Shown here one piece after another: positions 1 through 5,420 of a stretch of DNA of 8,380 bases. Source of the DNA: Acidimicrobiaceae bacterium (GTDB lineage: Bacteria; Actinomycetota; Acidimicrobiia; Acidimicrobiales; RAAP-2); the NCBI GenBank assembly GCA_003152555.1, contig PMAL01000013.1:1-8380 (forward strand). Reading direction: 5' to 3'. Both the position numbers and the translations under genes were made by a program. The notes under the pieces are model-generated. The model had not been told where the DNA came from, ran no database searches, and worked only from the letters and a program-made list of their open reading frames with translations. How positions within the stretch are numbered: the first letter of the stretch is position 1; every line of letters begins with the position of its first letter.

Positions 1-1
1 C

Positions 2-430
2 CCGGCGTACTACCGGTACTCGTTCAACTCACGGGGCGTCCTCGAACTCGCCATCATGAAATCTGTAGGACCTCCATTCGTCTATACGAAGGCGGTGCCG
101 TACAAGGGTCCACAGGACTGTGCGGGTGTCAGAGCGCTGGCCGGGACTCAGGCCATCTTGAGAGCGGTCAGCGCCTGTGAGGCTGACGGCGCGACGGTAG
201 CCACCGCAATGGCCGCCTACGAAGCAGAGAACCCGGGGAGACGTCCCACCGAGGCCGGTCTCCAGTCGAGCGCGCGAGGCGGACCGTATCTCCAAAGTTG
301 GCCCTACAACCCGGCGTACTACCGGTACTCGATCAACTCACGGGGCGTCCTCGAACTCGCCATCGTGAAATCATCGGGCTCGCCCGTCACCCTCAGTGCT
401 CCGACGCCATACCGGGGACCACAGAATTGC
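2..430 (+). repeat. In-frame tandem repeat, 309-bp period, coding for 103-residue modules
   Basis: Bases 1-64 match 310-373 with only three mismatches (positions 23, 55 and 64 of the first copy). The offset of exactly 309 bp then persists: the PYKGPQDC codons at 98-121 pair with PYRGPQNC at 407-430. The second half of one unit and one full following unit are visible; more copies may lie upstream of the window. The stretch between the well-matched block and the GPQ.C block has diverged more. Confidence 0.85.
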
Positions 431-442
431 TCCTTCGGCTGA
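2..442 (+). CDS. C-terminal part of a repetitive, pilin-like secreted protein (5' end outside window)
   Basis: The frame is open from the first complete codon at 2 to TGA at 440-442, giving 146 visible residues; the ATG at 56 is internal, because the residues before it repeat a segment that lies well inside the second copy. The protein is built of 103-residue modules. Each has a helix-like stretch with ACEADGATV...AAYEAENPG, then a YLQSWPYNPAYYRYS..SRGVLELAI strand region, and ends in PY(K/R)GPQ(D/N)C. The helix followed by a Pro/Thr-rich 'RRPTEAGL' turn and a YL.SWP segment resembles the globular part of actinobacterial type IV pilins and GspG-like pseudopilins (family knowledge, not a search result). 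The conserved Cys residues may form disulfides, so an extracellular location is likely. The N-terminal signal or prepilin segment is not visible. A pilus or surface role is inference. Confidence 0.6.
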   Translation, partial: PAYYRYSFNSRGVLELAIMKSVGPPFVYTKAVPYKGPQDCAGVRALAGTQAILRAVSACEADGATVATAMAAYEAENPGRRPTEAGLQSSARGGPYLQSWPYNPAYYRYSINSRGVLELAIVKSSGSPVTLSAPTPYRGPQNCSFG

Positions 443-803
443 CCACGCAAGGTTACGAGTGTTGCAGTACCAGGGCAAGGTCATCACTCTTTCGGAATAC
501 TCTGAACGCGACGGCGCTGGTGGGGGTTCACGTCGGCCCAGGGTGAGATGGTGGTCATGCCTGGGATCTACTCGTCCTCGATCCCGGCGAACTGGGGCGG
601 CTGCATCGAAGTCCAGCGCTTCCTGCGCTGACCGTTTTCTCCGATAGGGCTCGGCGCCTTCTCGCTCCGACTATGGGAAGAGCGACTTGGCTTCGCTCAC
701 TATGGCCGACGTAGGAACACAACTCACCAACGATGAGCGCGCGGCCATACGAGCTGCGGGCCAACGGCCAGCAGCCGCGTCGCTGCGCCGACGCTGAATA
801 GTC
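443..803. other. 361-base gap with decayed coding-like fragments, no intact gene
   Basis: No convincing complete gene is present. Three neighbouring stretches on the plus strand look protein-like, but in three different frames: a VLQYQGKVITLSEYSE stretch at about 465-512, a TALVGVHVGPG stretch at about 511-543, and GEMVVMPGIYSSSIPANW followed by GGCIEVQRFLR at 542-631, closed by TGA at 629-631. Joined by two frame changes they would read as a C-terminal segment of about 50 residues, possibly of a secreted protein, which suggests a frameshifted remnant. From 632 to 803 only a 31-codon ATG ORF (702-797) without a good ribosome binding site is present, and it is not called. Confidence 0.35.
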
Positions 804-1055
804 CTAGACAGACTCTCCGGCGTCGCGTTGGAAGAAGCCCCGACGACGGAGAGCGGCGCCGAGAATCAGGTCGAGGTCGGGCGGTACATCGCTGGCGAGT
901 TTCACGTGAAGTTCCTCGCGGAGGCCGTCGGCAGCCATTGTCGGCACCAGGTCAAATGGCGATAAGGCAATCCAGGCGGCTGCGACTCTTTCGAATTCGT
1001 TGAGATGGTACTTGGCGCGCCCAAGTTTTGCTTCAACGCCACTGAAGTCGGTCAC
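804..1055 (-). pseudogene. Truncated N-terminal fragment of an actinobacterial hypothetical-protein family
   Basis: The frame begins best at GTG 1055 (an AAGGCGG lies 8 nt upstream) and ends at 804, giving 83 residues; a TTG at 1088 would add 11. The order GVEAKLGRAKYHLNEFE, then a segment with AAAWIALSPFDLVP, then VPPDLDLILGAAL matches what I recall of a widespread actinobacterial family: a helix of AK..RA..HL, a short strand region, and a 'P....L.GDALHNLRSALDHLV' core. Here the frame runs into RRRGFFQRDAGESV and a stop just where the HNLRSALD core should come. The product is therefore far shorter than the roughly 200 or more residues I would expect. The GTG lies inside the 3' end of the upstream Ig-like gene (23-base overlap), so it could be translationally coupled. 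The family function is unknown to me. Confidence 0.5.
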
Positions 1056-1575
1056 ACCTTGGCCCGCCTTTCCAACGCCACTCCTCAACCCGGCGTCTGC
1101 TCCAGTCTGCTACCGGACTGTGACTCAGAGAGGGCAAGACACTTGTCGCCTCAGTTGGCGAGAAGTTCACATCTCCGGAATAGCGCACTGTGTAGCCGTG
1201 CCAACCCGTGGGTACAACGAACTTGGTGGAGCACGCGTACCAGCCCGCGGTGAGTGGCTTGTCGGCCCTACAAAGGACTGCGCCGGTGCTTCGATCGGCG
1301 AACGTCACCATTCCCGTCGCCTTTAACGTGGAGCGACCGGTGCGCAACCGTGCGCTGAAGGTGATTACGCCTGGTCTCCACGCGGCCGGGGCGTCAGGGG
1401 TGAGGCTCGTTGCAACTCGCTTGGTGGTCGGCGCGGTCGCGCGGCTACCGTACACACTCCAGAGGGCCAGCGCGACGCCAGCCAGCACGAGCAGAACGAC
1501 GATCAAACGAGGGCGTTCGCGGGTGCCTTCGACACCAGTCACCTGCTGCGCGCAGTTACTCGGTTCGATGCTCAT
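1033..1575 (-). CDS. Single-pass membrane-anchored protein with one bacterial Ig-like domain
   Basis: This 180-residue product starts at ATG 1575, chosen because an excellent GGAGGA site lies a few bases upstream and the longer open frame further upstream does not look coding. Residues 1-23 are a short polar N-terminus rich in Arg at its end, 24-42 are one hydrophobic helix (LIVVLLVLAGVALALW...), and about 67-145 form a bacterial Ig-like fold of the Big_3/Big_5 repeat type. The pattern VITFSARL ... GMVTFADRSTG ... YACSTKFVVPTGWHGYTV then YSGDVNFSPT is diagnostic. C102 and C115 sit where such domains often carry a disulfide. The predicted layout is cytoplasmic N-terminus and outside Ig domain. 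The C-terminal tail (about 153-180), rich in Arg and Trp, does not look like part of the fold and overlaps the next gene, so the original end may have been altered. Binding or adhesion is inference from the fold only. Confidence 0.7.
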   Translation of the reverse strand: MSIEPSNCAQQVTGVEGTRERPRLIVVLLVLAGVALALWSVYGSRATAPTTKRVATSLTPDAPAAWRPGVITFSARLRTGRSTLKATGMVTFADRSTGAVLCRADKPLTAGWYACSTKFVVPTGWHGYTVRYSGDVNFSPTEATSVLPSLSHSPVADWSRRRVEEWRWKGGPRCDRLQWR

Positions 1576-1925
1576 GTTGTCCTCCTTCCTTCCGGCTGGG
1601 CGCCGTCTCCTGCTGGTTACTGTCCTGCGTGTAATACCTTCCGCAGCACTTTCCTGTGATTGTTGCAATACACAACCCAGAACCCGCTGGTAAAGGAGGG
1701 CGTCGGAGCTAACGGCCAAACCCGGCGGGTGCGTGACAGCTTCTTGCAGCTGCCGTGTTGTGTTCCACCAGGGGACTCTCGGCTCCTGGCGACTTCTATG
1801 GTGCTGAACGAGCGGACGTGCGCAACTACTTTCTCCGGATACTGGCGTAGCTATTCTTCCGTCGTAATGCGAAGAGACCCCGGCCACTTGGCCGGGGTCT
1901 CTTCGGAGGGCGGATGGAGAGATGG
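1576..1925. other. Intergenic stretch between the J-domain and Ig-like genes
   Basis: Both neighbours are on the minus strand, so this 350-base gap should hold the end of the J-domain transcript and the start of the Ig-like one. It contains the hairpin at 1871-1904 and the Ig-gene ribosome binding site next to 1576. Open frames here have no good start or codon pattern. I could not pick a convincing -35/-10 pair for the Ig gene. Confidence 0.6.
1871..1904 (-). terminator. Perfect 15-bp-stem GC-rich hairpin, probable terminator of the J-domain gene
   Basis: The arm gaagagaccccggcc (1871-1885) is exactly complementary to ggccggggtctcttc (1890-1904) across an ACTT loop. It lies 21 bases past the stop codon of the minus-strand J-domain gene. 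There is no T-tract on either side, a common situation in high-GC actinomycetes, so the hairpin-only terminator call is inference. It could equally protect the mRNA 3' end. Confidence 0.75.
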
Positions 1926-2591
1926 CTACTTCATTGGGGTCGAGAGATCCTCGTGGTTTGCCGATGGTCCGTAGTTCCGCTTCGCTCTCTCGGCGCGGAC
2001 ATGCCCAACCGTCTTGGAAACGGTCGCTTGCACCCACGCGAGGATCTTCCTGGTCTTGGTCTTCGGAAAGATGGCGACTGCTAGGGCGGAGTACTCGAAC
2101 ATCATGAAGCACAGATGTCCGAGGTTGGCGACCACGCTGACGTTAATTGAGGTGCCGGCCGAGATAATGGCGCGTCCTGCCCACCCAAAGGCGAGTACCG
2201 CGAGGGCGAGCCACCAGTCACGGGTCATGAGGTAGGTCACAAAGAACGGAGGCGGCACCGGGTTGGGAACATAGGCCTTCTGCGGTGGGACCCACGCGGC
2301 GCGTCGGGTCCCGTAGCCGGTGCTGGAGTCACGCTTCGGTGGGGCGGTCGTGGGCGGGGCCTCGTATACAGCGTGGGGCGCGTTCGCCCGGCGGTGGAGC
2401 CCGGCGTCGTACTCTTGACGCTTGATCGGATCCGTGAGCTTCTCGTGAGCGTCATTCACCTCCTTCATCTTCTCGGGGTTGGTGGCACCCGCGTCGGGGT
2501 GGTAGGCCTTCGATACCCGACGGTACGCGCTCTCAATCTCTTCGTCCGTAGCGGTACTCGTCACGCCCAGCAGGTCGTAGTACGTTCCCAT
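1926..2591 (-). CDS. J-domain (DnaJ-like) protein with two C-terminal membrane segments
   Basis: The product is 221 residues. ATG 2591 is preceded by an ideal AGGAGG about 6 bases upstream. Residues 2-62 are a complete J domain: YYDLLGV at 4-10, the invariant HPD at 31-33 that stimulates Hsp70 (DnaK) ATPase, and the closing KRQEYD helix at 57-62. Residues 63-115 are a Pro/Ala/Arg-rich linker. Hydrophobic helices follow at about 127-145 and 152-175, then a basic tail of about 45 residues. There is no Gly/Phe region, zinc finger or DnaJ C-terminal domain, so this is a class III (type C) J protein, not the general chaperone DnaJ. It probably recruits DnaK to the inner face of the membrane; the client is unknown. 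Two small ORFs lie directly upstream, one ending within its ribosome binding site, which implies one transcript. Confidence 0.85.
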   Translation of the reverse strand: MGTYYDLLGVTSTATDEEIESAYRRVSKAYHPDAGATNPEKMKEVNDAHEKLTDPIKRQEYDAGLHRRANAPHAVYEAPPTTAPPKRDSSTGYGTRRAAWVPPQKAYVPNPVPPPFFVTYLMTRDWWLALAVLAFGWAGRAIISAGTSINVSVVANLGHLCFMMFEYSALAVAIFPKTKTRKILAWVQATVSKTVGHVRAERAKRNYGPSANHEDLSTPMK

Positions 2592-2601
2592 GTTGCTCCT
2601 C

Positions 2602-2679
2602 CTATTGACCTGTTTGCCGGGCGGCGCGGCGGGCTTGCAGCTCGCGCTTCGGAGCGGTCGCCATCTTTGCCGGATTCAT
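2602..2679 (-). CDS. Small basic 25-residue ORF coupled to the J-domain gene
   Basis: ATG 2679 shares bases with the TGA (2676-2678) of the preceding reading frame (ATGA overlap). The ORF ends at TAG 2602-2604, directly next to the AGGAGG of the J-domain gene. The product, MNPAKMATAPKRELQARRAA followed by five residues, is strongly basic with no recognisable motif. Third codon positions are mostly G or C. The overlap geometry is the best argument that it is translated; it could serve mainly to couple translation. It is not a gene I recognise, and it could be chance. Confidence 0.35.
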   Translation of the reverse strand: MNPAKMATAPKRELQARRAARQTGQ

Positions 2680-2891
2680 GTAGCCGCGCAATCCACCGGC
2701 TCGGCCTCTGTGAGCGCGATCGAGGGGGCCACGCTGGTGTAGATGGCCCCGATACGAGCCACCAGGAGAAGTGCCCGCACCGGATGGAGTTGCGCCCATG
2801 CAATGCAGTATTACTCCAGGGTGTGACGTGGCGCACCGGGCGGGCCCGGATCGGAGTCCGGACGGTTCCAGGGAGGCGGAATCTGGGTCAT
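2676..2891 (-). pseudogene. Small proline-rich/membrane protein gene interrupted by an in-frame TAA
   Basis: From ATG 2891, with a GGGGG stretch about 9 bases upstream, the frame reads MTQIPPPWNRPDSDPGPPGA then PRHTLE, a TAA at 2811-2813, and continues in the same frame for 44 codons to TGA 2676-2678. Past the TAA it reads YCIAWAQLHPVRALLLVARI then GAIYTSVAPSIALTEAEPVD and CAAT. GC at third codon positions stays high on both sides of the TAA, and a hydrophobic helix (about ALLLVARIGAIYTSVAPSIAL) follows the proline-rich head, a usual actinobacterial layout. A single nonsense change in a 70-residue membrane protein gene is the simplest reading. A GTG at 2780 could restart translation to give a 34-residue peptide. 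The TGA overlaps the ATG of the next small ORF, so the broken gene was probably part of the J-domain operon. Confidence 0.45.
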
Positions 2892-3171
2892 TTAGTGGAC
2901 CCCCGCGTGCTTGTTTATATTCCGACACAGCGCCGTTGATCGCTTGATCGGAAAGTAGGACTTCGGCATCGAGGGCGAGGCCCTGGGCAAGTGCCCAAGA
3001 CGCATAGGAGGTGGCGGCGGAGAGGTAGAGCCGCGACTGTTTCATGGAGTCGAATCCCACGTTGGTGACCCAGGTCTTCACGACGGGTCCGGCCACGATC
3101 CATTGGGCTGGCGTGACGACTGACTTGGGGTGCAAGTGCGGGTTTAAGTTACTGAAAAGTTCGCTGGGCGT
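2892..3171 (-). pseudogene. Remnant resembling the N-terminal region of an actinobacterial integrase-like protein, with ACG at the start position
   Basis: Coding-like sequence (very GC-rich third positions) begins at ACG 3169-3171, spaced about 4 bases behind a strong GAGGAGG. It reads PSELFSNLNPHLHPKSVVTP, then TWVTNVGFDSMKQSRLYLSA and TSYASWALAQGLALDAEVLL, then SDQAINGAVSEY. The order 'W....GF......R..L.AA..Y..WAL.QGL.LD.E.LL....I...V' resembles, from memory, the N-terminal core-binding part of actinobacterial tyrosine-recombinase-like proteins. Codon usage becomes irregular at about 2910; no catalytic Arg/His/Tyr region follows, although the frame formally stays open to a stop at 2602. The next canonical start, TTG 3135, is 12 codons in and has no ribosome binding site. 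It is therefore a 3'-truncated gene, possibly also start-mutated. The recombinase assignment is tentative. Confidence 0.4.
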
Positions 3172-3389
3172 GTTTCCTCCTCGGGGTTTGGTTGGGGGTT
3201 TTCCTAGTTCATTTTGTTCGCGAGCCTCTTATTCGCAGGTAAACGTTCATCATTGGAGAGGGTAAGAAGGGTCACTTTTCACGAAAAGAACAACGTTCAG
3301 GTACTCTCGAGACTGTTCCGACGTCGGTCGTGTGCGCAGAAGCTTACGAAAGACACGGTTGCCGAACATCACGACCAGAAGAGAGTCCC
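3172..3389. promoter_or_regulatory. Divergent upstream region of the hsd operon with short repeats and palindromes
   Basis: This interval is less GC-rich than its surroundings. It contains two copies of AACGTTCA exactly 50 bp apart (3242-3249 and 3292-3299). Between and after them are the inverted repeat CTTTTC-AC-GAAAAG (3275-3288), TCTCGAGA (3305-3312) and the 10-bp palindrome CCGACGTCGG (3318-3327). The direct repeats, spaced about five helical turns apart, could be operator half-sites. No clear -35/-10 pair could be fixed, so the promoter and operator roles are inference from position and structure. Confidence 0.35.
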
Positions 3390-5420
3390 ATGAGTGATTC
3401 AACAGTGGTAAAGAACCACGCGGCCTTCATCTGGTCGGTGGCCGACCTGCTCAGAGGAGACTACAAGCAGTCCGAGTACGGCAAGGTGATCCTGCCGCTC
3501 ACCGTGCTGCGGCGCCTTGACTGCGTGCTCGAGCCGACCAAGGCTGCGGTTCTGGCTCGTTACGGGGCGATCAAGGGCTCGATTGACAACATCGAACCAG
3601 TCCTGTGCTCAGAGTCGGGCGAGCAGTTCTATAACATCCACCAGTTGGACATCCCGAAACTGCTCAACGACCCCAACCAGCTGGCTGCGAACCTACGGGC
3701 CTACATTGCCGGGTTCTCCATCGGAGCTAGGGATGTGCTCGAGAAGTTCGACTTCGACACCCAGATCGCCAAGCTTGACAAGGCGAACCTGCTGTACCTG
3801 GTGATTGGCAAGTTTGCGGAGATTGACCTGCACCCCAGTGCGGTCTCTAATCTCGAAATGGGGTACCTGTATGAAGAGCTGATACGGCGCTTCTCCGAAC
3901 TCTCGAACGAGACGGCTGGTGAGCACTTCACGCCGCGCGAAGTAATTCGGCTAATGGTGAATCTGCTCTTCGCGGAGGACAGCGACGTTCTCACCACGCC
4001 GGGCACGATACGCACGCTTTTTGACCCCGCGTGTGGCACGGGCGGCATGCTCTCGGTCGCGGAGGACTACCTACGCCAGATGAATCCCGATGCCAGGCTC
4101 GAGGTGTTCGGTCAGGAGCTCAACGATGAGACCTACGCGATATGTCGTTCGGACATGATGCTCAAGGGTCAGGACGCTTCGCACATTGTCGTCGGTAACA
4201 GCTTCAACGACGACGGGCACAAGGGCCGAACCTTCGACTACTGCTTAGCCAATCCGCCATTCGGCGTCGAGTGGAAGAAGGTGGAGACCGATATCCGCAA
4301 GGAGTATGACCAGCTGGGATTCAAAGGTCGGTTCGGCGCGGGGCTACCACGCATCAACGACGGGTCGTTCTTGTTTCTTCAGCACATGATCTCCAAGATG
4401 AAACCCGTGGAGCAAGGTGGGGGGCGTATTGCGATCGTCTTCAACGGTTCGCCGTTGTTCACGGGGGCGGCCGGCTCGGGGGAGTCGGAGATACGCCGTT
4501 GGATCATCGAGAACGACTGGCTCGAGGCGGTCGTTGCGTTACCGGACAACCTCTTCTACAACACCGGTATCTCGACGTACTTCTGGATCGTTACGAACCG
4601 AAAGTCCGAGGAACGGCGAGGCAAAGTGCAGTTGATTGATGCTCGCGGGTACTTCGAGAAGATGCGAAAGGCCCTCGGTGAGAAGCGCAAGCAGATCAGC
4701 GACGAGCAGATCGCGGAGATAACCCGGCTCTACGCAGAATTCACCGGAGGCGAGCACGTCAAGATCTTCCCGAATGAGAAGTTCGGCTACATGAGGATCA
4801 CAGTCGAGCGGCCACTCAAAGTGAAGTGGGTGTTGAATGACGTCACGGCGGGCGCCGTCTCGAAGTCGAAGTCGTGGAAAGCCTTCAGCCCTTTAGTTGG
4901 AGGATTGTCGGCGGAGGACTACTTCGGAGTGGTGGGCCCGTTCGATTTCCTCATGAATCGCCCCTGGGACTCAGCAGAGCAGATGCGCACTGCTCTTCTT
5001 AAGGTGAACGCTGATCTCCCGAGCGATCTCATCAAGGATGTGCTGAAGGCAGCCGCCCAGAGTGATCCCCAAGGCGTCTTGGTCAGCGACAAGAAGGGTA
5101 AGCCCGAGCCTGACGCTGACCTACGGGACAACGAAAACGTCCCGCTCCCGTCCGAGTCGGTGACGTGGGAAGAGGATGTGGCTAAGCGGCTTGAGTCGGC
5201 GGAGTTCCGATCCGCGGTGGAGGAGTACGTCAAGACCGAGGTGATTCCGTACATACCAGACGCGTGGGTGGATTTCGAGAAAACGAAGATTGGCTACGAA
5301 GTCCCACTTACGCGCTACTTCTACAAGTACGTACCACCTCGGCCATTGGCCGAGATCGACGCGGAAATCAAGCAGCTTGAAGGAGAGATCCAGGCGTTGC
5401 TGAGTGAGGTTGCCGAGTGA
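3390..5420 (+). CDS. hsdM: Type I restriction-modification system, DNA methyltransferase subunit HsdM
   Basis: HsdM transfers a methyl group from S-adenosylmethionine to adenine at the site chosen by HsdS (family knowledge). The product is 676 residues from ATG 3390, which follows a modest GAGAG. I preferred this to the GTG at 3330 because family proteins begin just before FIWSVADLLRGDYKQSEYGK, here near residue 11. The helical HsdM_N domain covers about 10-150. The N6-adenine methylase core follows, with motif I DPACGTGGM at 212-220 and catalytic motif IV NPPF at 288-291. The C-terminus ends in RYFYKYVPPRPLAEIDAEIK and a coiled-coil-like tail, as in longer HsdM proteins; the length is well above the roughly 520-530 residues of EcoKI or EcoR124I HsdM. 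The stop overlaps the hsdS start (GTGA), indicating coupling. It looks intact. Confidence 0.96.
   Translation: MSDSTVVKNHAAFIWSVADLLRGDYKQSEYGKVILPLTVLRRLDCVLEPTKAAVLARYGAIKGSIDNIEPVLCSESGEQFYNIHQLDIPKLLNDPNQLAANLRAYIAGFSIGARDVLEKFDFDTQIAKLDKANLLYLVIGKFAEIDLHPSAVSNLEMGYLYEELIRRFSELSNETAGEHFTPREVIRLMVNLLFAEDSDVLTTPGTIRTLFDPACGTGGMLSVAEDYLRQMNPDARLEVFGQELNDETYAICRSDMMLKGQDASHIVVGNSFNDDGHKGRTFDYCLANPPFGVEWKKVETDIRKEYDQLGFKGRFGAGLPRINDGSFLFLQHMISKMKPVEQGGGRIAIVFNGSPLFTGAAGSGESEIRRWIIENDWLEAVVALPDNLFYNTGISTYFWIVTNRKSEERRGKVQLIDARGYFEKMRKALGEKRKQISDEQIAEITRLYAEFTGGEHVKIFPNEKFGYMRITVERPLKVKWVLNDVTAGAVSKSKSWKAFSPLVGGLSAEDYFGVVGPFDFLMNRPWDSAEQMRTALLKVNADLPSDLIKDVLKAAAQSDPQGVLVSDKKGKPEPDADLRDNENVPLPSESVTWEEDVAKRLESAEFRSAVEEYVKTEVIPYIPDAWVDFEKTKIGYEVPLTRYFYKYVPPRPLAEIDAEIKQLEGEIQALLSEVAE

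Noticed and set aside
702..797. 31-codon plus-strand ATG ORF (MADVGTQLTNDERAAIRAAG ...)
   Set aside because: No ribosome binding site, very short, no recognisable family; it could be a scrap of a lost gene but cannot be supported.
1576..2112. Long minus-strand open frame extending the Ig-like gene upstream to a 359-residue product
   Set aside because: It runs through the hairpin and antisense-frame to the J-domain gene, its residues are Arg/Ser-rich with no domain pattern, and the AGGAGG site fixes the start at 1575.
2373..2939. 188-residue plus-strand open frame opposite the J-domain gene
   Set aside because: It lies antisense to a clear J domain and has no motif or sensible start signal.
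3330..3389. Upstream GTG start adding 20 residues to HsdM
   Set aside because: The extra residues (MCAEAYERHGC...) do not look like the family N-terminus and the GTG lacks a ribosome binding site.
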